NCBI RefSeq assembly: GCF_002909445.1
Contig: NZ_PPXC01000020.1
Span: forward strand, 1-64,000
DNA: 64,000 nt
Direction of reading: 5' to 3'
From: Arthrobacter glacialis
GTDB taxonomy: Bacteria; Actinomycetota; Actinomycetes; Actinomycetales; Micrococcaceae
Each line of letters begins with the position of its first letter. Positions within the stretch are counted from its first letter, which is position 1. Under the pieces are notes generated by a model. That model saw only the letters and a list, made by a program, of their open reading frames with translations, had not been told where the DNA came from and made no database searches. Below, piece after piece: positions 54,681 through 63,157 of the stretch. A program made the position numbers and the translations under genes.

Positions 54681-55355
54681 ATGCACCAGTTTCTTACCAC
54701 TACGTCCCTGCCCATCCGCCTTACCCGACTGTTCGTTGGTTTGGCCCTCTACGGAGTGGCCATCGCCCTGATGATCCGCGGAAACATTGGCGCGTCACCC
54801 TGGGACGTCTTTTCGCAGGGCATGTCCCGCACCTTTGGCCTCTCGTTTGGCGTATGGACCATCCTGATCAGTGGACTGGTCTTGTTGCTCTGGATTCCGC
54901 TCAAACAGCGGCCCGGATTTGGGACTATTGCCAACGCCTTGCTGGTGGGGGCGTTCGCGGACCTCGGATTGGCCTTGATCCCGCAGGCCACCCAACTGCC
55001 TCTGCAGCTGGCATCGTTTGCTGCCGGCTTGTTCATCTTGGCATTCGCAACGGCGCTCTACATTGGCGCCGGTCTTGGACCGGGCCCCCGCGACGGCCTT
55101 ATGACAGGTCTGGTGCGCGTCACCGGACGGCCCGTGTGGCTTGTTCGTTCCGGCATTGAGCTGAGCGTTGTGGTCCTGGGTTTTTTCCTGGGTGGCGTGG
55201 TGGGCGCCGGAACCGCAGCGTTCGCCCTGGGCGTGGGACCCCTCACGCAGCTAACCCTGAAGTGGCTGCACGTTGATCTGCACGGCAAGACACCCAAATC
55301 TCAGATGGTGGATCTGGACAACCCCGATAAGCTGCAGGCCGCCGAACAGAACTAG
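54681..55355 (+). CDS. YczE/YitT-family membrane protein
   Basis: The 224-aa protein has five hydrophobic segments and the YczE hallmark GNIGASPWDVFSQGMSRTFG near residue 35 plus GLGPGPRDGLMTGLVRVTGR near 135. The function of YczE proteins is unknown, with transport suspected. The ATG at 54681 follows a TAGACT hexamer by only a few bases, and no ribosome-binding site is seen, so the mRNA may be leaderless. Controlled by the divergent MocR protein, by analogy. Confidence 0.85.
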   Translation: MHQFLTTTSLPIRLTRLFVGLALYGVAIALMIRGNIGASPWDVFSQGMSRTFGLSFGVWTILISGLVLLLWIPLKQRPGFGTIANALLVGAFADLGLALIPQATQLPLQLASFAAGLFILAFATALYIGAGLGPGPRDGLMTGLVRVTGRPVWLVRSGIELSVVVLGFFLGGVVGAGTAAFALGVGPLTQLTLKWLHVDLHGKTPKSQMVDLDNPDKLQAAEQN

Positions 55356-56260
55356 GCCTGGCTGGTGGGGGCAAACACCGAAATTCGGAAGGCCGCCGTG
55401 GCCGCGGTCAATTCAGGAAGCTGGGCGAGTTGTTGACCCAATGCCACCGGATCCAGGTGGTGCCCAGCGGGACCCATGAGGGCCACATTGCCAACATCCG
55501 CCGGGCTCAGTTCCAGCGGACACAGCACCTCATGGCTGCTTACCAGCGAGAAGTGGCTTGCCATTGAGTGAACCAGCGCAGCTTCCTTTTCCTCTTGAAT
55601 AGCCAGCAGTCCGGCAATCTTGGCAATTTCCGCCAGGTGCGCCGGCAGGGGAGTGACCACTATGAGCGAGCCGCCGGGCTTGAGGATGCGCGCAAATTCA
55701 CTCGCGTTGCGCGGGGCAAAGATGACCAGGACGACGTCGGCCGTGTTGGCTCCCAGCGGCAGGGCGCGCCATAGATCCCACACAATGTTCGCCGCGCGCG
55801 GGTTCCGCCTGGCGGCGCGGCGTAGGGCGAACTTGGAAATGTCCAGTCCCACGGCGTCCACGCGGCGGCTGTCGCGGTGTTCAGGCCCGGCAACTGCTTC
55901 ATTGCTGCGAGCGCCCAGGAAGCCCAATACCTGTTGCAGGTAATAGCCGGTTCCGGTGCCCGCATCCACTAGCAGGGCGGTTTCTGTGGGCGGGAGTGCG
56001 GCTTCCACCTGCCGGGCCAAGGCATCGCTGAGACCTTGGTAGTGTCCCGCGTCCAGGAACGCGTCCCGTGCATTGACCATGGCGGCGGTGTCGGGCAGGA
56101 ACTTGGTGCCGTGTCCCGTCAGCAGGTTGAGGTAGCCCTGGCGGGCTACGTCAAAGCTGTGACCCTCAACGCATACCACGCTGTTGGCACCGGGCTGCGG
56201 GACAATATATTCCAGGCCGCAATGGGGGCACAACAAAGCTTCAACTACGCAGGGTTCCAT
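55352..56260 (-). CDS. rlmA: 23S rRNA (guanine) methyltransferase RlmA-type
   Basis: The 302-aa protein starts with the RlmA zinc finger (LLCPHCGLEYIV, SVVCVEGHSFDVARQGYLNL) followed by a class I methyltransferase (LLVDAGTGTGYYLQQVLGFL, VGLDISKFALRRAARRNP, VVLVIFAPRNASEFARIL). Members methylate G745 or G748 in 23S rRNA; the Gram-positive G748 enzymes can affect tylosin sensitivity. Which position is targeted here is not decidable. Its stop shares CTAG with the convergent yczE homologue. Confidence 0.9.
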   Translation of the reverse strand: MEPCVVEALLCPHCGLEYIVPQPGANSVVCVEGHSFDVARQGYLNLLTGHGTKFLPDTAAMVNARDAFLDAGHYQGLSDALARQVEAALPPTETALLVDAGTGTGYYLQQVLGFLGARSNEAVAGPEHRDSRRVDAVGLDISKFALRRAARRNPRAANIVWDLWRALPLGANTADVVLVIFAPRNASEFARILKPGGSLIVVTPLPAHLAEIAKIAGLLAIQEEKEAALVHSMASHFSLVSSHEVLCPLELSPADVGNVALMGPAGHHLDPVALGQQLAQLPELTAATAAFRISVFAPTSQA

Positions 56261-56338
56261 GCAACCATCTTAGGTTGAGCGGGCCGCTGGGGCGGAAACT
56301 GGACCCCCGGCAGCAGGGGTCCTAGAAATGCTGGGGCC

Positions 56339-56992
56339 CTAGAAATTTAGCCCGGCCTGGGCCGCAGCAATGTCCGGGTTGGCCCAGTGGGCGCTGTACT
56401 GCTCGTTACTGGCCAGCGAGCGTGTGTGTGCCTTGTCTATATAGAGGGTTCCAGAAAGGTGGTCTGTCTCGTGCTGGACAATCCTGGCTTGCCACCCCGT
56501 GAACTGGCGGGTGTGTGCCGTCCCGTTTTGGTCCTGATAGGAGAGTTCCACCGCTGCGGGCCTGTCCACCACTGCCTGCCAGCCGGACATGGACAGGCAT
56601 CCCTCATAGTGTGAGGCCACCTCGGAGCCAACTGCAGTGTAGTGCGGGTTGAGGATGGCGAAAAGTTCCAGGGGCTCTCGGCTGCGGGCTGCAGCGTTTT
56701 CCGGCGTGACGGGGTATTGGTCCTCGAGCACTGCCAGTTGCAGGGGGATGCCGATCTGAGGGGCGGCCAGGCCAACACCCGGGGCTGCACGCATGGTTGC
56801 GGTCATGAGCTCAACGAGGTCACGCAACTGCGCATCGTCGAGTTGTCCCGTGAAGGGCAGTGCGGCAGCGCGCAGCACGGGGTGGCCTGCCTGGACAATC
56901 GCAGGAAGCTCTCCGGCGTCGAGGACGGCAGCCACAGCCTGCTGGAGGTAAGCGTCGTCGAACAGTGGACTGCTGGAGCCGGGCTCAAGCAT
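56339..56992 (-). CDS. def: Peptide deformylase
   Basis: The 217-aa enzyme has all three motifs: GVGLAAPQIG, EGCLSMSGW and QHETDHLSGTLYID (zinc histidines and catalytic Glu). Motif 2 has Met-Ser-Gly-Trp after the zinc Cys, and the N-terminal extension of about 50 residues is longer than in E. coli Def but common in actinobacteria. It removes the formyl group from nascent proteins. ATG 56992 follows GAGG; a TTG at 57004 is an alternative. Confidence 0.93.
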   Translation of the reverse strand: MLEPGSSSPLFDDAYLQQAVAAVLDAGELPAIVQAGHPVLRAAALPFTGQLDDAQLRDLVELMTATMRAAPGVGLAAPQIGIPLQLAVLEDQYPVTPENAAARSREPLELFAILNPHYTAVGSEVASHYEGCLSMSGWQAVVDRPAAVELSYQDQNGTAHTRQFTGWQARIVQHETDHLSGTLYIDKAHTRSLASNEQYSAHWANPDIAAAQAGLNF

Positions 56993-57092
56993 GCTGGTCC
57001 TCAATGCGCCAGGACCCTACGGCCGCATATCTGCTATCCATGATGGTCTCGGCGGTGCCGGCCTCCAGGTCAACTTCCAAAACAATTTTCAT
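56985..57092 (-). CDS. Possible 35-aa protein upstream of def
   Basis: ATG 57092, eight bases after AAGGGG, opens 35 codons (MKIVLEVDLEAGTAETIMDS at the start) whose stop overlaps the first codons of def. The peptide has a beta-strand-like start, then a helix, and reads as real protein rather than random sequence. Translation coupling to def is likely. Too short for family assignment. Confidence 0.5.
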   Translation of the reverse strand: MKIVLEVDLEAGTAETIMDSRYAAVGSWRIEDQHA

Positions 57093-57254
57093 GCGCATAC
57101 CCCTTCACGAGAATGTGTTGTCTCCCATTGTGTCAAGCATTGACTGCGGATGGTCACCCGGGCTGTGTTGCCTCGGGGCGTCGACAGTGAAATTCATAGC
57201 GTGTTCGCAGGGAGGCAGGCTGCAAGGGGGCCGCCAACAGTGCACAATAGTTGA

Positions 57255-57797
57255 ATGAAGAACATCACCACAGAGCGACTGACGCTGCGAGCCTGGCAAG
57301 AAACCGACGTTGATTTCGTCTACGACTTGTACTCACGCTGGGTAGTGCAGCGCTTTATTGGTTCGGATCCAGCGGTCATGGTGAGCCGGGCTGAGGCCGA
57401 GGAAAGAGTTGCCCGCTTCCAAAGCATTGACCATCCCGTCCATGGCATTTGGGCTGTTGCCCGCTCGTCGGACGGACTGGTGGTGGGAACACTGTTGCTC
57501 AAGCCCATTCCCGCCTCGGGGGAGGAGCCCCTGGAGCCTTCCGACGACGTCGAAATCGGCTGGCATTTCCATCCAGACCATTGGGGCAATGGCTACGCAG
57601 GTGAAGCTGCCGCTGCTGTTTTGGAGCATGCTTTCAGCAGCGGACTGAGCCAGGTGGTGGCTGTGACAAATCCCGCCAACGAGGCTTCCCAAACGGTGTG
57701 CCGCCGCCTTGGCATGGCTCACCAGGGCCCCACTGATTCGTACTACAACGCCACCTGCGAGCTGTTCACCATAGCCAGTCCCGGCTCCAGCAACTAG
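57255..57797 (+). CDS. GNAT acetyltransferase, RimJ/RimL-like
   Basis: The 180-aa protein begins TTERLTLRAWQETDVDFVYD and has IGWHFHPDHWGNGYAGEAAA as the acetyl-CoA loop, and NEASQTVCRRLGMAHQGPTD, the order of the RimJ/RimL branch (Acetyltransf_3). Its target may be a ribosomal protein N-terminus or a small molecule. No operon partners; the next gene is 108 bp away in the same direction. Confidence 0.85.
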   Translation: MKNITTERLTLRAWQETDVDFVYDLYSRWVVQRFIGSDPAVMVSRAEAEERVARFQSIDHPVHGIWAVARSSDGLVVGTLLLKPIPASGEEPLEPSDDVEIGWHFHPDHWGNGYAGEAAAAVLEHAFSSGLSQVVAVTNPANEASQTVCRRLGMAHQGPTDSYYNATCELFTIASPGSSN

Positions 57798-57905
57798 TAG
57801 TATCAACGGCCGATGCGCGGCTGCTGCCTCGGTCACTAAAGTAAGCAGCGGCAGTTGGTCCGCCGGCCCAGGCCGCAAGCCTCCCGCTGACAGAAAAGAG
57901 ACGCC

Positions 57906-60296
57906 ATGAGCATCAGCAGTAATGTCGACGCACAAACCTCCCAGTTGCATGCTGCCGACTCCCATGACCTGATCCGGGTGCGAGGCGCGCGCGTGAACAA
58001 CCTCAAGGACATCAGCGTAGAGATCCCCAAGCGCCGCTTGACGGTGTTCACTGGCGTCTCCGGCTCGGGCAAGAGTTCATTGGTCTTTGGCACCATTGCG
58101 GCAGAGTCCCAGCGCATGATCAACGAGACCTACAGTGCCTTTGTGCAGGGCTTCATGCCAACACTGGCCCGGCCCGATGTGGATGTGCTGGAGGGTCTTA
58201 CCACCGCCATTTTGGTGGACCAGGAGCGGATGGGTGCCAACCCGCGCTCAACCGTTGGCACCGTTACGGACGCCAACGCTATGCTTCGCATTGTATTCAG
58301 CCGCCTGGCCCAGCCACACATCGGATCCCCACAGGCTTATTCCTTCAACGTGGCCTCGGTCAGTGGTGCAGGCGCCATCACCATTGAAAGGGGAGGGGAG
58401 AAGGTCAAGGAACGCCGCAGCTTCTCCGTGACCGGCGGAATGTGCCCGCGCTGTGAAGGCACGGGCAACGTCAAGGACTTCAATCTGGAAGCCCTTTTCG
58501 ACGCCGGGAAGTCCCTTTCCGAGGGGGCGCTTAGCGTCCCCGGATACAGCATGGACGGCTGGTACGGGCGCATCTTCGGCGGTACCGGCTTCTTCGACAT
58601 GGACAAGCCGCTTGGCAAGTACACCAAGAAGGAACTCCACGACCTGTTGTACAGGGAGCCCACCAAAGTCAAGGTTGAGGGCATCAACTTGACCTACGAG
58701 GGCATCATCCCCAAGATGCAGAAGTCCATGCTGGCCAAGGATGTGGACGCCATGCAGCCGCACATCCGCGCCTTCGTGGAGCGCGCCGTGGTCTTCACTA
58801 CCTGCCCCGAGTGCGCCGGCACCCGCTTGGCCGAGCATGCCCGCAACTCCACGATCAACGGCGTCAGCATCGCCGACGCGTGTGCCATGCAGATCAGCGA
58901 CCTCGCCGCGTGGGTGCGATCGCTGGAGGAGCCCTCCGTAGCTCCGCTGTTGGAGGCGCTGGGGGAGACCCTTGACTCCTTCGTGGACATCGGACTGGGC
59001 TACCTATCGCTGGACCGGCCCTCCGGAACACTGTCCGGTGGTGAGTCACAACGCACCAAAATGATTCGCCACCTGGGCTCGTCCCTGACAGACATCACCT
59101 ATGTGTTCGATGAGCCCACCATTGGCCTGCACCCGCATGACATTGCCCGCATGAACACGCTCCTGCTCCAGCTTCGCGACAAGGGCAACACTGTGCTGGT
59201 GGTGGAACACAAGCCGGAAGCCATTGCCATCGCCGACCATGTCATTGATCTGGGGCCGCGCGCCGGATCCGACGGCGGTGAAGTGGTGTATCAGGGCAGC
59301 ATCGAGGGGCTGCGCGCCAGTGGCACCCTGACCGGCAAGCACCTGGACGACAAGGTGTCGCTGAAGGATTCGTTCCGCAAGTCAACCGGGGCGATGGAAG
59401 TCCGGGGCGCCAACGAGAACAACCTCAAGAACGTCGACGTGAACATCCCGCTGGGCATGCTCACAGTGGTCACCGGTGTGGCCGGTTCGGGCAAGAGCTC
59501 TCTGATCCACGGTTCCGTGTCCGGCCGCGAGGGCGTGGTGACCGTGGACCAGGGCGCCATCCGTGGCTCCCGCCGCAGCAACCCCGCCACGTATACGGGC
59601 ATGCTTGAACCCATCCGCAAGGCCTTTGCCAAGGCCAACGGTGTCAAGCCTGCATTGTTCAGCGCCAACTCCGAGGGCGCCTGCCCCACGTGCAACGGCG
59701 CGGGCGTCATCTACACGGACCTGGGCATGATGGCCGGCGTCTCCACCGTTTGCGAGGAGTGCGAGGGTCGACGTTTCCAGGCCGCCGTCCTGGAGTATCA
59801 CCTGGGCGGGAAGAACATTAGCGAAGTGCTGGGAATGTCGATGGACGCGGCCGAGGAATTCTTCCGCGACGGCGAAGCGAAGTTGCTGGCCGCGCACAAG
59901 ATCCTGTCCCGGCTGGCCGACGTCGGACTTGGTTACCTCAAGCTGGGCCAGCCGCTGACCACCCTCTCCGGCGGTGAGCGCCAGCGCATCAAATTGGCCA
60001 CGCACCTGGGGGAGAAGGGCGGCGTCTACGTCCTGGACGAGCCCACCACCGGCCTGCACCTGGCCGACGTCGAAAAGCTCCTGGGGCTGTTGGACAGGCT
60101 TGTGGATTCCGGCAAGTCAGTCATCGTGATTGAGCACCACCAGGCCGTCATGGCACACGCGGACTGGATTATCGACATTGGCCCCGGCGCAGGCCACGAC
60201 GGTGGAAGCATTGTCTTTGAGGGCACGCCGGCCGAGCTGGTGGCATCGCGGGCGACGCTGACGGGCCAGCACCTGGCAGCCTATGTTGGCGCCTAG
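57906..60296 (+). CDS. UvrA-like ABC ATPase (UvrA2/DrrC type)
   Basis: The 796-aa protein has two UvrA-type ABC modules: Walker A GVSGSGKSSLVFGT and GVAGSGKSSLIHGS, signatures LSGGESQRTKMI and LSGGERQRIKLA, and zinc modules with CPRCEGTGNV, CPECAGTRLA, CPTCNGAG and CEECEGRRF. It is about 150 residues shorter than true UvrA, lacking the UvrB-binding region, which matches UvrA2/DrrC paralogues linked to resistance to DNA-binding drugs. The actual role here is unknown. Confidence 0.9.
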   Translation: MSISSNVDAQTSQLHAADSHDLIRVRGARVNNLKDISVEIPKRRLTVFTGVSGSGKSSLVFGTIAAESQRMINETYSAFVQGFMPTLARPDVDVLEGLTTAILVDQERMGANPRSTVGTVTDANAMLRIVFSRLAQPHIGSPQAYSFNVASVSGAGAITIERGGEKVKERRSFSVTGGMCPRCEGTGNVKDFNLEALFDAGKSLSEGALSVPGYSMDGWYGRIFGGTGFFDMDKPLGKYTKKELHDLLYREPTKVKVEGINLTYEGIIPKMQKSMLAKDVDAMQPHIRAFVERAVVFTTCPECAGTRLAEHARNSTINGVSIADACAMQISDLAAWVRSLEEPSVAPLLEALGETLDSFVDIGLGYLSLDRPSGTLSGGESQRTKMIRHLGSSLTDITYVFDEPTIGLHPHDIARMNTLLLQLRDKGNTVLVVEHKPEAIAIADHVIDLGPRAGSDGGEVVYQGSIEGLRASGTLTGKHLDDKVSLKDSFRKSTGAMEVRGANENNLKNVDVNIPLGMLTVVTGVAGSGKSSLIHGSVSGREGVVTVDQGAIRGSRRSNPATYTGMLEPIRKAFAKANGVKPALFSANSEGACPTCNGAGVIYTDLGMMAGVSTVCEECEGRRFQAAVLEYHLGGKNISEVLGMSMDAAEEFFRDGEAKLLAAHKILSRLADVGLGYLKLGQPLTTLSGGERQRIKLATHLGEKGGVYVLDEPTTGLHLADVEKLLGLLDRLVDSGKSVIVIEHHQAVMAHADWIIDIGPGAGHDGGSIVFEGTPAELVASRATLTGQHLAAYVGA

Positions 60297-60334
60297 CGAA
60301 TTGTTAGAACATTAATTCGAATAATTCGGGGGAG

Positions 60335-61144
60335 TTGCCCTCAGAAGATCCCACTTCTCAGTGGTCTTCGATCACCCGGGATGGGACTGAGCTGGCATTT
60401 GTGGCTTGTGGCGCTGGTCCAGTGGTGGTAATTCTGCACGGATTGGCGGGGGAGTCGGGTGAGTTTGCGCCCACCATGGCCGCCTTGGCGCAGCAGTATC
60501 GCGTGGTGGCGCTGGACCAGCGGGGCCATGGGCGCAGCACGCGACGCCCGGCGGACGTTTCCAGGGATTCCTTTGTGCAGGACGTTGTTGCACTCATTGC
60601 TCACGTCAGCCACGATTCGCCAGTTCATCTTGTGGGGCAATCCATGGGAGCTCACACGGCCATGTTGGTGGCGGCGGCGCGGCCGGATCTCATCGATTCG
60701 CTGGTGTTGCTTGAGAGTGACGCCGGTTCCGGAACGCTGGACGACGCCGTTGGGCTGGGTGAGTTCTTTGCCAGTTGGCCCGTTCACTTTACGGACGATG
60801 CCGAGGCGTTGGCATTTCTGGGGGATTCGCCCATTGCGGCAGCCTGGGTGAAATCCCTGGAACGGCGGAACGACGGGCTCTGGCCACGGTTTGATGCCGA
60901 CATCATGGAATCCTGCATCCGCCACGTGATGCGACCACGTTGGGATGAATGGGTTTCAGTGCGCGCCAGAACGCTTGTGGTGTACGCCGACGGCGGGATG
61001 TTCACCGAGGCGCACAAGCAGGAGTTCGTCAGCCGGCGTCCCGGGACTCTGCGTGCTGACTTAGCCAACGCCAGCCACGACGCCCATCTGGACCAGTTAG
61101 AAGGCTGGATCCGCATCCTGACGAGGTTCCTCAATACGGCCTGA
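60335..61144 (+). CDS. Alpha/beta hydrolase
   Basis: The 269-aa protein has an oxyanion-hole HGLAGESGEF, the nucleophile elbow GQSMGAHTAM, an acid in VYADGGMF and the histidine in SHDAHLDQ, a full alpha/beta-hydrolase triad. Substrate unknown. The start is uncertain: the TTG at 60335 directly follows GGGGGAG, which is too close, and no ATG or GTG fits better. Confidence 0.78.
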   Translation: MPSEDPTSQWSSITRDGTELAFVACGAGPVVVILHGLAGESGEFAPTMAALAQQYRVVALDQRGHGRSTRRPADVSRDSFVQDVVALIAHVSHDSPVHLVGQSMGAHTAMLVAAARPDLIDSLVLLESDAGSGTLDDAVGLGEFFASWPVHFTDDAEALAFLGDSPIAAAWVKSLERRNDGLWPRFDADIMESCIRHVMRPRWDEWVSVRARTLVVYADGGMFTEAHKQEFVSRRPGTLRADLANASHDAHLDQLEGWIRILTRFLNTA

Positions 61145-61274
61145 AAGGTGCCGCTAGTCCCCTAAACTCAACCCTTTCCAAACTGGCATGCGCGGGTGTT
61201 CATGAGCGGGGAGTAGCACCTGGGCCTAAGCGCTCCAGCCCTGCCGCCCCGTAGTCGACTTGTGGATCTAGTGC

Positions 61275-61628
61275 CTATCGTTGATAGTCCTCAAATTCCC
61301 AGTAGCCTAATCTGCTCAATTGCTCTGCAACGTCGTTCCACGTCGGCCCTTGGCAGGCCTCCACACGGCCAAAAATATACGAACGAATGCGTTGCCAATT
61401 GAAACCATCCGCAATGAGATGATGCCGTCCATTCCAAATACCGTCACGGGCAACCAGCTCGTCAATCCAGGCCGTACTGCACACCGTAAAATCGAAGGAC
61501 TCCTCCCCAGGCTCTCCTGAAGGTCCAGCCAAGAGCCTAATGCCCACTGACCAGCTCTCTTCTATGGGCCGCCAAGAGTCCAAGTCTTTGATATCGAGGC
61601 TTCCAAGCCAACGAATTGCAGCTCTCAT
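61275..61628 (-). CDS. Imm8-like immunity protein
   Basis: The 117-aa protein resembles immunity family 8: ESFDFTVCSTAWIDELVARD in the middle, HHLIADGFNWQRIRSYIFGR, and the terminal GPTWNDVAEQLSRLGYWEFE. Imm8 members neutralise polymorphic toxins of several nuclease or deaminase types. No cognate toxin is adjacent in the window. Local base composition is lower in GC than the flanking genes. Confidence 0.65.
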   Translation of the reverse strand: MRAAIRWLGSLDIKDLDSWRPIEESWSVGIRLLAGPSGEPGEESFDFTVCSTAWIDELVARDGIWNGRHHLIADGFNWQRIRSYIFGRVEACQGPTWNDVAEQLSRLGYWEFEDYQR

Positions 61629-61829
61629 CAGTCCGTCCCCGTATTACCCAAGTGCACATTGCCGATTGGCCCTGCGCATAGTCTGTCCTTCAACCTAGCT
61701 TTCGAAACTAGCCCGGAGAATACCTAGTTGCGGCTTCCAGGGTGGTGCTGTAACTCTACAAGTTAGTCCGCGTCCGCAAAGCGTTCCCAACTGAAACAGG
61801 ATTAGGTTGGCCAATTTCGGCTTCAGAGA

Positions 61830-62396
61830 TCATGTTTTGTTCGATGACGTCGGGAGAATATCGATGAATTCAGCCGGTATCTGGTTGGCGAGCCAGACGA
61901 TGTCGCTTCCACGATAGAAGGGAAGTCCAGCAAGATTGGCTGCTTTGGCATCGATGCTGAGGATTACCGGGTTTGGTGCCTTTCGGCTTCCGACCAAGTC
62001 TGCCGTGTGGGTGTCCTTGGATAGATGCACGTATTGCCGGCCCATGGGTCGGAGACCTTCGGCCAGGATTGTGTGGGTGCTTGCCGGCGATGTCCCGTGG
62101 AATAGTTCTTCGGGCGGGACGGACTGCACCATTGCGATGACGTCGGGCGTGCTGTGGCCGTAGAGGGCCCGTATTTTGTGGCCCTGCATTTCATGGCGAG
62201 GCTTCGCGGCGGTGGCTATCATCCTTGCGAGATCATCGCGGCTCAATTCGGCCCAGCCCGGTGATTCGGCCCGAAGTGCGGTGAGCAGGCTTTCCGTAGA
62301 AGTCCAGCCGCGGTCATCAAGTTCCAGTTCGAATAGCCACGGTTCATGCCGCAAGGCCAAGGAGACTATCTTGCTTAGCTTAGTCCGATCAATCAT
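61830..62396 (-). CDS. kptA: RNA 2'-phosphotransferase KptA/Tpt1
   Basis: The 188-aa protein has the Tpt1 layout: LSKIVSLALRHEPWLFELEL with the conserved Arg-His, HKIRALYGHS, LFHGTSPASTHTILAEGL and YVHLSKDTHTADLVGSRK. The family removes a 2'-phosphate from RNA to NAD+ through an ADP-ribosyl intermediate. Bacteria lack the tRNA splicing that makes the eukaryotic substrate, so the natural role is open; RNA end repair is one idea. ATG 62396 is preferred; a GTG at 62405 is also in frame. Confidence 0.92.
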   Translation of the reverse strand: MIDRTKLSKIVSLALRHEPWLFELELDDRGWTSTESLLTALRAESPGWAELSRDDLARMIATAAKPRHEMQGHKIRALYGHSTPDVIAMVQSVPPEELFHGTSPASTHTILAEGLRPMGRQYVHLSKDTHTADLVGSRKAPNPVILSIDAKAANLAGLPFYRGSDIVWLANQIPAEFIDILPTSSNKT

Positions 62397-62439
62397 GCCA
62401 AGCACCGAATCTCGGCAGTGCAGTGGGAGTTACTGTCAT

Positions 62440-62871
62440 TTAGAACTCAATCAAATCGTCAATTGCAGAGTGTAGCCAGCTGTCGAAGTCTGGGAATTCG
62501 CCGCGTGCTTCCCACCCGGGTGATGCCCAGTCGTGCACGCGTGCCACTTTTCCGGTGTCCAAGTCGAAGCAGACGCAGTCGTCGTTGTCCTGGCGCTTGG
62601 CAAAGAGCAGCAGATGGCGTTTGGGATAGCGCTTGGCCATCCCGCTGTTGAGCTCACGGAGGCGATCGCCGGTCGGGATCCACCAGAGTTCCAGTTCGAA
62701 TAGTCCAGCCTCCACGAGTCGGAGAAGACTGCGCGGGTAAGTGAATCCCGGCGGCAACTCCTCCGGGGTGAGCAGCAGCCCCTCCGTTTGGCCGGCATCA
62801 TCGGTCGACGAGGTCACCGGCGGGGCAGGCACCGGCGACGTCGCTGCCACCTTCTTTCGAAAAAATCCCAT
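62440..62871 (-). CDS. SUKH/SMI1-KNR4-like protein
   Basis: The 143-aa protein shows the C-terminal half of the SMI1/KNR4 fold: LLRLVEAGLFELELWWIPTG, RHLLLFAKRQDNDDCVCFDL, and PDFDSWLHSAIDDL. SUKH proteins are widespread immunity proteins against contact-dependent toxins. The first 35 residues are basic then Pro/Ser/Thr-rich. It is next to KptA and near an Imm8-like gene on the same strand. Confidence 0.65.
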   Translation of the reverse strand: MGFFRKKVAATSPVPAPPVTSSTDDAGQTEGLLLTPEELPPGFTYPRSLLRLVEAGLFELELWWIPTGDRLRELNSGMAKRYPKRHLLLFAKRQDNDDCVCFDLDTGKVARVHDWASPGWEARGEFPDFDSWLHSAIDDLIEF

Positions 62872-63157
62872 GCCAAATGGTATCCGCTCTCATTCCGACA
62901 ACGTCGCTGAAGGTTCAAGTGGGTTCCGTACTCGTCTCGCGCACCACGCAGTAACCCCGCACGTTGACGCTTCAAAAACAAGCAGTCCCAGCAAAGGTTG
63001 CCGATATGGACGGACTCTGGGTGCCTTCCGTTGGCCAGCTGTCGTCCAGTGGCTACCTAGCCCAATTCGTATTTAGCGGACGAGTTTCTCCGTTTTCTGC
63101 GGTGCCCCAACATGGACTCGGAAAACTCCGATGACATGTCCGAAGGTGAAGATGCTT

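Noticed and set aside
62872-63157. Possible gene in the gap between the SUKH-like and recombinase-like genes
   Set aside because: Only short frames without a ribosome-binding site or recognisable motif are present on either strand; no clear promoter was seen.
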